From Eutreptiella sp. 'Long Island Sound 2002' (Eukaryota > Euglenozoa > Euglenophyceae > Eutreptiales > Eutreptiaceae): 64,000 nt of DNA. The notes under the pieces were generated by a model, which searched no databases, was not told where the DNA came from, and saw nothing but the letters and a program-made list of their open reading frames with translations. Both the position numbers and the translations under genes were made by a program. Shown here piece by piece: positions 11,241 through 24,349 of this stretch. Positions within the stretch are counted from its first letter, which is position 1. Every line of letters begins with the position of its first letter. The stretch covers positions 69,424,186 through 69,488,185 of the forward strand of contig OZ038380.1 in NCBI GenBank assembly GCA_964036045.1. Reading direction: 5' to 3'.

Positions 11241-14200
11241 GCCCTTTGGCCAAAAATTGGGTGGCCTACAGTGGCCGTTGTGCATGGATCCAACCCAAGG
11301 TCGTGCAAAAATGTTTACTTCTATTTGGACCCCATAATTGCCGACGGTCCCATGTGCTCTCCACTCCATCAGGTTTGTGTGGGGAGACCAAGGCTACTTT
11401 GCTACTTTGCCGTTTATGCAATTATCATCCATTGTGCATTGGTGCGCGGCTTTGGCAACCTTAGAAACTCCCCCGTAACTCCAAGGGGTGCACCTGGGGT
11501 GTTGTGACACCATACACCGACTACGATACACATAGACGCTTTTTGCAGCCGCTAGGGACATTCATGGCCTGCGTGAAACACACAAAATAACCGTTTCAAC
11601 TAAACATGGCGTGTGTTCGGTGAAGAATGCACCTTTTCCGTTTATGATTTTTTATCCATGCTGCCTTTGTGGGCGGCTTTGGCAAAGTTAGCAACTCCAC
11701 GGTATCCACTCCAAGTGGTGCAACGGGTATTGAGACACTATACGCCCGCACAATGCACATAGACACTTTTTGCAGCGCCTTGCCATGCCTACGGACATCA
11801 TGGCCCGCCTGAAACAAAGGAAATGACCATTTCAACTAATAAAAACATGTGTTACGTGAGAAATGCACTTTTCTAGCAACCCTTGATGGTCCTGAAGGTC
11901 ACTTGGGGTGTTGTTAGCTGGTCTTTCGGTGACAATGGGAGTACGTATAAACCGATCAAGAGCCATGGAGCACCAACTAGGGCCCCTTCGTGCGGCTTAT
12001 TGGCCCCCAAAGCACCATTGGGGGCTTGTCTTCATCGTGGTAACCAACAATTGGGTGGCCTAAGGTGGCGGCAGAGCATCAATGCCATCCAAGTTGATGC
12101 GGTACATTATATTTCTATTTGGACCCCAAAGCTGATGACGGCCCCGGGTGCCTTGTCCAACGAAAGCCAACCAGGCTGTTACATCAAAAAACTTTGCACA
12201 CAAGCCGGCACCCAATGTGTGGGAAAACACCACATACCCCCTTTTTGGGGCCTATTAGCATACCCTACCACAATAGGTTGAACGATTGGCTTAAATCCTT
12301 GCAACATACTTGTTTTGTCTCATAACAGCATCCCCCAATGTGTTTTTGGTGGAGATCGCCATAGAGCCCCGCCACTTGAAACCCTGATTGACGGGGGAAG
12401 GGGCGGGGCACCCCCTCCCCGCCCTTTTGGGGGTCAAAAACCACATATTTTGGAGTTTCTGAATTTTGAGAGGGAAACATGTTTGCAGCTCTCCATCAGG
12501 TTTATGTGGGAGGAGTAGGACTACTTGCTATTGTGCTCGTTATGCAATTTTTATCCATTGTGCCTTTGTGGGCGGCTTTGGCAACCTTAGCAACTCCGCG
12601 GTACCCACTCCAAAGGGTGCAAATGGGGTGATGTGACACCCAACGCCTACTACCCTACACCTAGATACTTTGGCAACCTCTAGCCATGCCTAGGAACAAT
12701 CATGGCCTGCATAAAATGAAGAAAATGACGGTTTCAAATAAAATATGGCATGTGTTAGGTGAAAAATTTACTTTCTCTGGCGATCCTTCATGGTCTTCAA
12801 ACTAACTTGGGTGATTGTTGGCTGGTCACTTGGGGACAACGGGAGTACATACAAATCGATTGGGAGCCATGGAGCACCAACTAGGCCCCATTTGTGGGGC
12901 TTGTTGGCCCCCAAAAGCACCATTGGGGTCTTGTCTAAACCGTCGTGGCCAACTATTGGGTGACCTATAGTGGCTGTTGTGCATCGATCCAACCCAAGGT
13001 CATGTGGAAGCTTTTACTTCCATTTGGACCCATAAGTGATGACGGTCCCGAGTGCTATCTCGGAGTCACCTCAAACAGGGTGTTGGATTACAGTTTATCG
13101 GCCCCATATACCGACATCGGGGGCTTGTCTAAACCATGGTGGCCAACAATGCGGTGACCTATAGTTGGTGGTGTGCATTGATCCAACCCAAGGCCGTGCA
13201 GACCGTTTGACCTCCATTTGGATCGCACAACAAATGACCGTGCACGGTGCCATCTCCAACTCACCTCAAACGGGGTGTTAGATTGAAACCGTGTAGACAA
13301 GCCTTCACCATAGACGCCACACCCCCCCCCCCTTTTGGCCTATTAGCATACCCTACCACAATGTGTTGATTTGTTGCTTTAACGCCTTGTAATATCACTA
13401 TCTTGTCCCATAAGAGCATCCCCCATTCCTTGTCCTCAACTTTGGGGGGAGGGGTGGGGCACCACTCCCCGTCCCCCCGCCCTTTTGGGGCTTAGAAACC
13501 ACAAATTGTGGGGTTTTTGAATTTGGAGCCCAAAACTTGTTTTCGGGTCTCGACTCTATTAGGTTTGTGTGGGAGGAGGAGGACTACGTTGCTACTTTGC
13601 CATTGATGCAATTTTCATCCATGTTGCCCTTGTGCGGTGCTCACTCCAAGGGGTGCAACTCACGGTGTTGGGACACTATACGCCTACTATGATACACATG
13701 GACACTATTTGCAGCCTCTAGCCAAGCCTATGGACAATCACGGCCTGCATGGAATACAGGAAATGACTGTTTCAACTGACAATGGCATGTGTTAGGTGAA
13801 TAATGCACCTTTTCCGTTGAGCCTGGATGGTCCTCAATGACACTTGGGGTTTTGGTGGCTAGTCATTTGGTGACAATGAGAGTACATATAAACCGATTGG
13901 GAGCCGTGGGGCTGCCACTAGGCCCCCTTTGTGGGGCGTGTTGGCCCCAAAAAGCGCCATTGGGGGCTTGTCTAAATCTTGGTGGCAAAAAATTGGGTGG
14001 CCTATAGTGGCCACTTAACGTGGACCACATAACTAATGATGGTCCCAGGTGCCATCTCCAACTCACCTGAAACACGGTGTTAGATCATGATGTACAGAAG
14101 AGCCTTCACCCCATGTGTGCAAACATGCCACTTACCCCCCCCTTTTGGGCCTATTAGGATACCCTACCACAACAGGCTAAATTATTGGTTGAACACCTTG

Positions 14201-15370
14201 CAACATCATTATTCTGTCCAATAAGAGGACCCCCCACTTCTTTTCCTTAACTTTGAGGGAAGGGGTCCCCCCACCCGCGCGCTCTTTCAAAAGTTGACAG
14301 CCACAACTTTTACACTTTTTGAATTTTGAGGCAAAAACATGTTTTAAGCTTTCGGCTCCAATAGGTTTGGTTGGGAGGAGCAGGACCACTTTGCTACTTT
14401 AGCGTTTATGCAACTTTCATGCAATGTGTCTTTGTGGGCAACTTTGGAAATCTTAGCGGCTCTACGATACCACTTCAAGGGGTGCAAATGGGGGTGTAGT
14501 GACACTATACGCTCAGTAGGGTACACTTAGTCGCTTCTTGCGGCCTCTAGCCATGCCTAGGGACAATCATGGCCTTCCTGAACCACACGAAATCACTGTT
14601 TCCACTAGAAATGGTATGGGGCAAGTGAAGAATGTACCTGTTCCGGCGAAGTTTGATGCTCCTCATAGGCACTTGGGTTGGTGTTGGGTGGTCATTTGGT
14701 GACAAGGAGAGTACGTCTAAACCGATTGAGGGCCATGAAGCACCAACTATGCCCCGATCATGGGGCTTATCGGCCCCCAAAAGTGACGTTGGGGGCTTGT
14801 CACCACCGTGGTGGTCAACAATTGTGTGGCCTACACTGGGCCAAAACATGTTTTGGGTCTCGACTTCATCAGGTTTGTGTGGGAGGAGTACGACTACTTT
14901 GCTAATGTGCCGTTGATGGAGTTTTCATCCCTTTTTTCCATGTGGGCGGCTTTGCCAACCTTACCTGATCCGCGGTACTCACTCCAAGGGGTGCAAATGG
15001 GGTCGTTGTGACACCATACGCCTACTAGGATACACATAGACACCTTTTGCAACCTCTACCCATGCCTAGGGACAATCAGAGCCGTCGTGGAACACAACAA
15101 ATGACCGCTTCAACCAAAAATGGCATGAAGTGTGAATTTTAAGTTTTTTCGAATTTTGAGCTGGAATCCTGTTTCGGGTCTCGACTCCATGACGTTTGTG
15201 TGGGAGGAGTAGGACTGCTTTGCGGCTTTGCCGTTGATGCAATTTTCATCCATATCGCCCGTGTGGGCGCCTTGGGCCCCCTTAGCGACTCCGCGGTACA
15301 CACTCCAAATGCAACGCGGGTTGCTGCGACACAAAACATCTACCACGATACACACAGACGTTTCTTGCAT
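11241..15370. repeat. Sat1 satellite array, block 2
   Basis: Four to five diverged Sat1 monomers. The ggcccccaa landmark recurs near 12001, 12907, 13943 and 14774, giving spacings of roughly 830-1040 bp. Other landmarks are gctttttgcagcctctagcc and ccataagagcatcccccaa. It shares the family with the blocks at 1-5060 and 17445-21330, without the 1946-bp higher-order structure. Internal ORFs are not supported as genes. Confidence 0.9.
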
Positions 15371-15717
15371 CCTATGCTTGAACCTCTAGCTTGAGGAGCC
15401 TCGGCTTTCCAATTGTTACCATGGGCCAATAAAATTTGTGCCTTGCAATTGGCACATACAAAAAACAAGGTTTCCCAGTCAGATCCCTTGGTATGCTGGA
15501 ATACAGCCTCCCTTGGCACGCGTTAGAACATAGAGGTTGTTCCGGTGCAAACACCCCAAGTGGGAACAATAGTGGTCCGGAACATTTCCTAGTGGAACAC
15601 CACCGGAACAAGTTGCAGGGACTGGATAACCAAGTCCGTTGCCATAAGTTCCGAGGTTTGCAAATGATGGCATTGGACGTTTTTTCGCTTGTTGAGTGTG
15701 TCTAGGGCCTACATTTG

Positions 15718-15993
15718 TCATTGGGGGCCCGCTAGCATGTTGTGTGGCATTGGTCCCAATCTACCCTAGTCGTACGGATTTCGTACTTTTGTCGTCCGTC
15801 TTTAACACACCTTTGATTTCTTGTTCAGCGCAATGAGTCTATGTCTTTGCAACGGTGGGGCATGACCTTTCCGGTTAATTTTGTGCGTTGCTGCCGAATC
15901 TGCTGCTCGGTTTTCAGGTTGCTCCCTCCTACAAATGGTACGTAGGTCCAATAATACCTTCCACTCGGGTATTGCATTTTGAAATTTCGTCAT
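15718..15993 (-). CDS. Unknown basic 91-aa ORF, divergent from the next gene
   Basis: Starts ATG at 15993 (MTKFQNAIPEWKVLLDLR). It is basic (HKINRKGHAPPLQRHR). With the standard code it stops at TAA 15802-15804. Read as Gln, the frame continues through that TAA and one TAG to TGA at 15718-15720. The tail reads KVCQRRTTKVRNPYDQGR. Its start is 19 bp from the start of the plus-strand ORF at 16013, over a hairpin. No domain recognised. It could be a 5' exon of a larger gene, since KSK is followed by a possible donor gtgtgt. Confidence 0.5.
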
Positions 15994-15994
15994 T

Positions 15995-16021
15995 CATGTT
16001 CATTTTTCCCACATGAACATG
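15995..16021. promoter_or_regulatory. Hairpin between divergent ORF starts
   Basis: Perfect 9-bp inverted repeat, CATGTTCAT (15995-16003) and ATGAACATG (16013-16021), with a 9-nt T-rich spacer. It occupies the entire gap between the two ATG codons of the divergent ORFs and overlaps the plus-strand start. It could be a bidirectional control site or a chance result of the two flanking Met codons. The role is not shown. Confidence 0.4.
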
Positions 16022-16876
16022 CCTACTAAGAAGACCCACGTTACGGAAGTAACCACTGACCTCGTCCACTTGCGGCATTTTGCGGTGAGCCCTCAAGACG
16101 AGGGTCGTGTTGGGGAGCTTTTGGCGGAATAGGCCGTCTCCTCCCCACACGTTGGGCGCCGATTTGGTGTGGCCGTGCGTTTGGCCCAACCTAGATGTAA
16201 TTGCGAGGTGCAACAGCCCGCAATCACTAAGTACGCCTCCGAGGTCCTTCCCCAAGATGAGTGTTGCGAACTCATCTTACACCTACGTGCGCGCAAATCA
16301 GCACGGCGTACCCTTTCTAAGGTGTACAAGCTCCGAGGGTTGAAGTACACGGCGGCTACCGGGTTCCCGTTTGCTCGCCCAATGTGCCCCAAGTGGGCTT
16401 TCCAACAGCGTTGGCATGAGCTGTTGGCCCCGCTTGAGTTGGAATCCACATCCGACCAGAATGCCACCGACATTAGCTGGCCACGAGCATCGCGGCTTCG
16501 CTACATTGCGAACCAGCCCCCGTTGTGCCGCATGATTGTTTGGTATTTCCTGTTGACATTCATTGTCCAGGGGGATGGCTATCCGTGCGCTAGTGGGGAG
16601 TGGTCCGAATTGAGCGCTTGCATCGTCAACAGGGGACTCTCGGGACGCATCACCGCATGCGTATGGGTCGTAAAGCTCGCCATCTCTGGGGACAAGCAGA
16701 TGGCCACCTCGGCAACCGTTTGGACAGCCAACATCGAGGTGCGTTTTGTGCACGAACAATTATTGCGGCGACGTTGCGGTAACTTGTCTGCTTTGGCTAC
16801 TAATGCCATTATGCGTGCCTTCATATATTTGGCACGTGTATACACCCATATGCCGTTTGGCCTTCTTGAATCATGA
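16013..16876 (+). CDS. Unknown 287-aa protein with one in-frame TAG
   Basis: ATG at 16013 to TGA at 16874-16876. TAG at 16130-16132 lies between GRVGELLAE and AVSSPHVGRRFGV, and both sides are coherent, so it is read as Gln. Without this the gene would start inside its own coding sequence. The protein is Cys- and Trp-containing (RCNCEVQQP, DECCELILHLRARKS, PMCPKWAFQQRWHELL). It has one hydrophobic stretch, MIVWYFLLTFIVQ, and all Trp codons are TGG. No family recognised. It lies alone between Sat1 blocks 2 and 3. Confidence 0.7.
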
Positions 16877-16939
16877 GGACCTGCATGCTATTTGTTCTTT
16901 CGATGTGTCTTGCTGCAAATGCGTATCAGATGTTGGTGA

Positions 16940-17444
16940 GATGTGTTAGCATCCCACTCCGGGTCGGGGGGGGGCAAGGGGGGGGGGGGTTTCGGGGATG
17001 ACTTCTTCATGTTTTCCCGAGAGAACGCTGCGCAGGGCATTTTTTCGAACAAATCCACTTTTGAGAAGTTGTTTTTTTAATTTTTCTGTCATTCATGTCT
17101 CTGCTGGCATGAGCAAGGTCACAAGTACTCTCCCCAGGACAGCCGTTGGTACTGCGAAAATGTAGTGGTTTCAAAGGTATGCAAGCTTGCAAGTGTGTCG
17201 ACTTGCAACATTTCGATTTAGGTTTGTAACAAAGTTGCCTACCTGAACGAAATTATGCGTCAGCATGTGCTGTAGTTGGCCAAAACACCATACGAAATGA
17301 GGCTCCTTCATCGGAAAAATATGACAACCAAACAAATATTATAGCACTCGCCCGTGGATTGTGGTCACTTTTCTACGCATGTTTTCCTTTGTTTTCACGT
17401 GACATATGCTGCGAATACACGCCTATGCGTAACGTGCCGCGTAA
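16940..17444. other. Gene-free spacer with poly(G)
   Basis: Between the 287-aa ORF and Sat1 block 3. Contains poly(G) runs at about 16966-16990 and AT-richer sequence. I see no supported gene, RNA or repeat. Confidence 0.5.
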
Positions 17445-20400
17445 GCCTATTTGGACCCCAAAATTGATAACTGTCCGGGGTGCTATCTCCAGGTCACTTG
17501 CAACAAGGTGTTGGCTCAAAAACGTGTAAACAAGCCTGCAGCGCACGCGTGGGGAACCCCCCCCCCCCTTTGGGCCTATTAGCATGCCCTACCGCAGTGG
17601 GGTGCATCGTTGGTTCAACCCCTTGTGCCATCACTATTTTGTCGCCTAAGAGGATCCCCCAATGGGGTTGAAACCCTTATTTTTCGGAGGAGGGCCGAGG
17701 CAGTCCTTACCCCCCCTTTTGGGTGTTGAAAAACAAGAACTTTTGATTTTTCCAATTTTGAGCCGAAAACACGTTGCTAGGTCTCGAGTCCATCAGGTTT
17801 GTGTGGGAGGAGTAGGACTATTTCACTACTCTGGCGTTGATGCCGTTTTCATTCATTGTGGCTTTTAGGGGGCTTCGGCAATCGTTGCGACTCCACGGTG
17901 CCCACTCCTAGGGGTGCAAATGGGGCTGTCGTGACACAAAACGCCTAGTATGATACACGTAGCCGCTTTTTGCAGCCTCTAGCCATGCCTGGGGACAGTC
18001 ATGCCCTCTGTGAAACAGGGAAATGACCGCTTCAACTGAAAGCGGCATGAGTTAGGTGAAGAACGCAACTTTTTGAGCGACCCTTGATGCTCCGCAACGG
18101 CACTTTGGTCGTTGTTGCGTGGTCATTTGGTGACAATGGGAGTGCGCACAAACCGATTGGCAGCCATGGAGCACCAAGTATGCCCCCTTGGTGGGGCTTA
18201 TTGGCCCCCAAGAGCGCCATTGGGGGCTTGTCTAAACCGTGGTGGCCATAATGTGGGTGGCCTATAGTGGCTGTTGTGCATCGATCCAACCAAAAGTTGT
18301 GTACAACTTTTAACCATAAATGATGAAGGTTCCGGGTGCTATCTTCAACTCACCTCGAACCGGGTGTTAGATCAACGGTTTGCACACAAGCCTGCACCAC
18401 ATTTACGGGAAAACACCACATACCCCCCCCCCTTTGCGGGCCTATTAGCATACCCTACCACAATGGGTTGAATTGCTAGGTCACCATCCCCTGGTCACAT
18501 CACTAGTTTGTCCCATAAGAGCATTCCCAAATGTGCTTTTGGCGGGGATCGCCGTAGAGCCCCGCCAATTGAAACCTTGATTTTTTCAAAGAGGGTTGGG
18601 GCACTTCTCCCACCCTTCTGGGCGTTAAAACCACAAATTTTGAGCCGAAAATGTGTTTTTGGCTCTTGACTCCATCAGCTTTGTGTGAGAGGAGGAGGAC
18701 TACTTTGCTACTTTGCTGTTTGCGCAGTTTTCATCCATTGTGCCTGTGGGGGCTCTTTGGCAACCCTAGCGACTCCATGGTACCCACTCCAAGGGGTGCA
18801 AATGGGGGTGTCGTGACACTAGCCATTCCTAGTGACAATCATGGCCTCTGTGAAACATCGGAAATGACTGTTTCAACTAAACATGGCATGTGTTAGGTGA
18901 AGAATGCACCTTTTTCGGCAACCCTTGATGGTCCTCAAGAGCATTTGGGTTGTTGTTGGCTGGTCATTTGGTGACAATTGGAGTACGTATAAACCGATTG
19001 GGAGCGATGGAGCACCAACTAGGCCCCCTTTGTGGGGCTTATTGGCCCCCAAAAGCGCCATTAGGGGCTTGTCTCCACAATGGTGGGCAAAAATTGGGTG
19101 GCCTACAGTGGTCGCTGTGCATCGATCAAGGTCATGAGGAACTTTTTACTTCCATTTGAAACCCATAACTGATGAGGGTCCCGGGTGCTATCTCCAACTC
19201 ACCCCAAACACGGTGTTAGATCAAAACTCTGTAGACAAGCTTGCAACGCATATATGGCAAAACACCACATACCCCCCCCTCATTGGGCCTATTAGCATGC
19301 CCTACTATAATGGGTTGATTTGTTGGTTCAATCGCTTGTGGCCTCACTATTTTCTCCCATAAGAGCATCCCCCAATGCGTGTTTGGTGGGGATCGCCGTC
19401 GAGCCCCGCTAGTTGAAACCCTAATGTTGGGGGGAGGGGTGGGGCACCCCCTGTTGGACGATGAAAACCAAGAATTTTAATTTTTCGAACTTTGAGCCGA
19501 AAAGATGTTTGCGAATTTCGAGCCCATCAGATTTGTGTGCGAGGAGCAAGACCACTTTGCCACTCTGCAGTTTACGCAATTTTCATCCATTGTGCCTGTG
19601 TGGGTGCCTTGGCAGACTTAGCGATTCGGGGGTGCAAATGGGGGTGTTGTCCCACTATACAACTACTGCGATACACATAGACGCTTTTTGCAGCCTCTAG
19701 CCATGCCTAGGAACAATCATGACCTCTGTGAAACACATGAAATGACCGTTTGAAGTAAAAATGGCATGTGTTGGGTGAAGGATGCACCTTTTCGGGCGAG
19801 CCTTGATGCTCCTCAAGGGCACTTGGGTCGTTGTTGCGGGATCATTTGGTGACAATGGGTGCACGCGTAACCCGATTGGGAGCCATGGAGCACCAACTAG
19901 GCCCCCGGTGTGGGGCTTGTTGGTCCCAAGAAACCGCCATTGGGGGCTTGTGTGCACAGTGGTGGGCAACACTTAGTGGGCATACAATGGCCACTATGCA
20001 TCGATCAATACGTAGGGCATGCAAAACTTTATTCTTCCATATGGCCCCTCACCCTACAGCGGTCCTAGGTGCTATCTCCAACTCATCTCACAGAGGGTGT
20101 TAGATCGAAACCAAGTAGGCCCGCATGTATGGGAAAAGACAATGTACCCCATCTTTTGGGCCTATTCGCATACCCTGCTACACGTAATTGATCTGTTGGT
20201 TTAACCCCTTGAAACATTACTACTTTGTCCAATAACCCCATAAACTTTTAGACCCCCCTAGTCAGCACACACCACATGAAACCCACTTTCTCGACGGCGC
20301 CCCGCCCCAAAAAAAAATTTGGTTGGAAAATCACGAATCTTTGGTTTCTTACAATGTTGAGCCAAGAAAATGTTTTCGGGTCTCGACTCCATAGGGTTTG

Positions 20401-21330
20401 TGTGGGCGGAGTAGGACGAGCTTCTCCGAAGTTTATGCAATTTTGAGCCATCTTCCGTATGGTGGCAGGTCCGGCAACTGACTCCGGGGTACCCCCTTTG
20501 AGGGGTGCAACTGGGGGCATTGTGACATTATACGCCTATTTGGATGCACAAATACACTTTTGGCAGCCTCTAGCCTTGCCAAAGGACAATCATGGCCCGT
20601 GTAAAAGGAAAAAAAAAGACCGTTTCAACTCAAAAACTCAAAACGTTGATGGTCCTCAAGGACTCTTAGGTCGTTGTTGGGTGATACTTTGGATACAATA
20701 GGAGTATAAACCCATTGGGAGCCATGTAGTACCGACTAGGCCACCTTAGTAGGGCTTATTGGCCCCCAAAAGCGCTTGTTTGCAACGTGATGGGCAAAAC
20801 TTGGTTGGCCTACACCATCCACTATGCATCAATCCACACCCAGGTCGTGCAAACCTTTTTTTTCCGATGTGGACCCCCCAACCTACAACGGTCACGGGTA
20901 TCTCCAACTATCTCACATCGGGTGTTAGATCAAAACCACCCACACTCGCATGTATGGGAAAATGTCATATACCCGCCCTGTTTGGGCCTACTCGCATACC
21001 CTAAGACACTGAATTGTTGGTTTAACCCCTTGTGACATCATTATTTTGCCCAATAAACGCATCCCCCAACGACTTTTTTGGTCGGGATGCCCCTATACCC
21101 CCACCCCCCCACTTGAACCCGCTCTTTGGGTGGCCCCCCCCCCCCTGTTTTGGTTGGAAAATCAGGAATCGTTGGTTCCTTACAGTGTTGAGCCAAAAAC
21201 ATGTTTTTGTGTCTCGACTCCATAGGGGTTGTTTGGGCGGAGTAGAAGGGGCTTCTCAGCATTTGATGCAATTTTTAGCCATCTTCCGTATGCCAGCGGT
21301 TTCGGCAATGCATATAAAGACAATGTAGGA
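17445..21330. repeat. Sat1 satellite array, block 3
   Basis: Four to five monomers. The ggcccccaa-type landmark recurs near 18203, 19044, 19920 and 20760, so spacing is about 840-880 bp, more regular than in block 2. The block begins at tatttggaccccaaaattg and ends next to the last recognisable IQ exon at 21465. Units near the end are the most diverged from those of block 1. No gene supported inside. Confidence 0.9.
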
Positions 21331-21441
21331 TCTTGGCATGGTGCCTCATGCCAATCTCCTGACGTTGGCCCCCACACGAACATTGCTCTTGGGATCCAAC
21401 TGTCCCATCCTACACAAACACGCGCGCACCAATGGATGTAC

Positions 21442-21464
21442 CACACGCGCGCGCACACACACAC
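21442..21464. repeat. (AC)n microsatellite at a splice donor
   Basis: Alternating CACACGCGCG and ACACACAC immediately next to the IQ exon. On the coding (minus) strand the intron starts with (GT)n, so the exact donor of the exon ending at 21465 is ambiguous by multiples of two bases. Confidence 0.8.
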
Positions 21465-21685
21465 CTGCTGCAGCACTTCATGCGCACCCTCCCGCTCCTG
21501 CTGAATACTCTGTACCCCGAGCTGATACAACGTCTGCACTGCGCCTCTCTGCATCGAGCCCCTGTGATCGCCCTCCTGGGTCACTGTCTTCTGCCGCAGC
21601 TGCCTTTCGCAGGCTTCACATTCCCGCAGTGCCGTAAGCAACTGCCTTGTCTCATAGCCCCGCCATGCGCTCTGGATGGAAGTGG
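21465..21685 (-). CDS. IQ-motif and coiled-coil exon
   Basis: After acceptor GGTTTGTGCAG the exon encodes an IQ calmodulin-binding motif, TSIQSAWRGYETRQ. A long Gln/Glu-rich, probably coiled-coil stretch follows (LRECEACERQLRQK; later QSIQQEREGAHEVLQQ). The 221-nt length equals that of the IQ exon at 25959-26179. It is the most 3' recognisable exon of the gene on this strand; beyond it lies Sat1. IQ motifs bind calmodulin or EF-hand light chains. Whether this belongs to a ciliary, myosin-like or other protein cannot be told. Confidence 0.75.
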
Positions 21686-23832
21686 CTGCACAAACCTTAT
21701 TGTCCTAAGGAAGGCCAATGATAGAGTTTGGTGTCATATGTGGGCATTGCCATATTCCTTTGCCATAAATGGGGTTCATGGGTCATAGAACACTTGGCCC
21801 CAATGATTTTGTGTGTTTTTGTTTGCTTGTCCGTAGCTTTACCTGTGGAGGACTGCTGTCCGCCCAGATGGGAGAAAACACCAATGGGGTGGAGGGCGAT
21901 TCCACATTGTGCATGCCCAAGAAAGGGTGTGTCCCATAAAGACTGGTTGGCTACTGTGTGGAACGACTGGTGTCCATTGCCATGTCTTTGTGTGATTTCC
22001 ATTCATTGACGTTGTTGCCTCGAGGGTGGGGAGCGTGAAGTTTTCAGTCATAGTAAAATGTTGATCCCACTGCTCACCATGGCAGCATGCTGCCCCTGTG
22101 GCATCCACTGCCCTGCCAACACCGGCAGGCTTCGCATGTACCCATTCCCAATGGAGTGCTTGGAGGTTGGTCTCCAAAACTGACCTGGGAAGCATAATAC
22201 ACGGCCAAGAGGCTCCACATCCCAAGTACCACCTGTCAGTGGTATGCTGCATTTCCAGATATATGGGCCTTGGTTTGCTTGTGCAGTGTGGCCCAGCCCC
22301 TGAACCACTGCCACTGTCAAGCAGGCGCCTTCAGCCATTGGATAGGGCCAAAGCCCAGTCTGTCAGCCACTGAGAAAGGGCCACTACAGCAAGGCAAGAG
22401 GACCAAGGTCCATGTGGTGTGGTTGGTCTTGTGCTCCACGTAACCAGTGCTCTGTGCCATGAGCCACACAGTCCTTGGCATTTCTGTGCTCGGGCTTGAG
22501 GGTCTGTGGACCCCACAGCCTGAGCATGGAGTGGTTGTTGGGCAGGCAGGGGGGGGGGGGCTTGTGAGGTTCATCAGCTGATCCATGTGTGCATTGCACC
22601 ACAGCGCATAAAGCTGCCCATTCCCATTCCCTGTATCTGTCCGGTGGCTACAGATGTTAGGGATAGTATCGACGGATGCAGAGTTGGCCGTATGGATGGA
22701 TGCGGAGCGAATAGACCCATGCCTCTAAGTGGGGGGTCCTTCCCATTGCCATCCTCCTCACAGGCGTGCACATCTGTGTGCAGTGCTCTCGGCTTTGGGG
22801 GGGGGGGGGGCAGGGAAGGAGGCTCCCCAGAAACTGACCAAGAGGGTGCACACTGGGATGGGGTAACTTCCCGCCCTCACACCTTCCCTATGCCAACCTG
22901 CCACCAGCCAGGCCCCCTTTCCCTGATGTGCTGTTGAGGGAATTGCCTGACGGGACAAGGAGGGTCCCACTCAGTGCAACCCCCTTTGTTACAACGCCCC
23001 CCCAGCCCCAAGTCCAAGGAATGGGGCGAGAGGGTAGGCGGAGGTTATCTTTGCAGATACCAGGTACAATCTCTCCATACTGTTGTGGCTGCGTGTGTGC
23101 GTGGGAGGGGGGGGGGGGTTCACGGTATTACAGAGGAAGGCCCGCATGGGTCTGCGGGCCGGCTGGCTGAAAGGGGGGTGCCCGCGTCTTTGTCATTGCT
23201 CAGGGCAACAGGAAAAAGAAGGCACCCCCCTGCACCGGCCCCTTCCCAAGGCCAGAGCCTCTGGGTGGTTTGGTGTTGTGAAACTTCCGTACCTGCGCAG
23301 CCACGCCGCTCCACCGGGTGCACGTGGATGCGCATGTGCTTGCTGGGCTTCTCTTGGGGGGGTGTTCTCTCCCCCTCTTGCCTGCCACCCTGTCCCGTCT
23401 GTGGGTTAAATGTGTGTGTGCCTTTCGGGGCGCGCATGCTCCACCCCCTTGCAGTGGGGTTGTCTCTGCTGGCGGCTCTTGGCCACTGGGGTGGCCCCCC
23501 TCCCCGGGTACGTTGACTGGTGAGGCGCCCTCCCAGGCGTGGCAGGTGGGGTGTATAGGTGTCCTGGGGGTGGCCTGGGTGCCCCCAGGCACAGCAGTGT
23601 CCAACGCCCCTGTTTGTGTGAGGGCGCACTTGGAGCATGGGCTGGGGGGCTGCTGCTCACATAGCCAGGATTTTTGGAGCCTGCGGTTCGTCTCTGGCCT
23701 CCTGGCTTTGCCCTGCCCCGCCTGGGGCATGGCCACTGGAGCTGGCGCCAGCACTTCCTGCGACCCGTGCATCATAAACTGCAGGCCTCTTCGTGCTCCC
23801 GTCGGCTTGGCATGGGGGGGGGGGGGCAGCAA

Positions 23833-24168
23833 TCACTCCTTTGTGGAAGATGTGTCGGCTGTGTCTCCTTGCATGTGTGCCAAGACTCCCCAGTTCGTGC
23901 AAGCGGTACAGCCCAGCACTCCTTGTTGCATCGGGATGACTGGGTTGGAACACACAACATGGACTTTGTCACCACACACCACTTGCAGCAGGATGCCTTG
24001 AGCACACGTGGTGTGGGGCACAACGAACATGCGGTGTGGATCCCATGGCACAGCGGCGCAAGAAGAGCAGTGATCGCAGAGCTAGACAGCGCCACCAAAC
24101 ATGAAATTGTAGGTGGCACTGGACTTTGCAGATAAGATCTATGAACCTGTGCAATGCTCAAGTATCAT
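23833..24168 (-). CDS. Unknown Cys-rich 111-aa ORF
   Basis: Met at 24168 to TGA at 23833-23835 if two TAG codons are read as Gln. Contains CDHCSSC and further Cys residues (VVCGDKVHVVCSNP; GCTACTNWGVLAH), which suggests metal binding or disulfides. It follows a polypyrimidine acceptor (TTTTCTTTCAG), so it could be an exon of the IQ gene or an independent gene. The splice phase to the preceding IQ-gene exon does not match the simplest model. No family recognised. Confidence 0.4.
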
Positions 24169-24349
24169 TGAGGCAGGCCTGAAAGAAAAGACCTGACTTA
24201 AGCCATATGCAAAGCAGTACAAAAAGGAAAAAACCCCTGTCACTCAACCATTTTCTGACGCATGCAGGTAGGCGGATGGTGGGGGGTGTCTGGATGGAGG
24301 GGCAGGGGATGTGTGGAAGGAGTGGTGGGGGATGCACGCGCTTGCAAAC

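Noticed and set aside
22030-22260. Copia-type protease-like frame on the minus strand (RWYLGCGASWPC)
   Set aside because: Only a loose resemblance to a D-S/T-G-A motif; no integrase or RT motifs nearby and no LTRs seen.
23290-23340. Fourth IQ exon on the minus strand
   Set aside because: A frame reads TRWSGVAAQVRKF, but it lacks the Ile-Gln and Arg-Gly-Tyr core, and neighbouring splice sites are weak.
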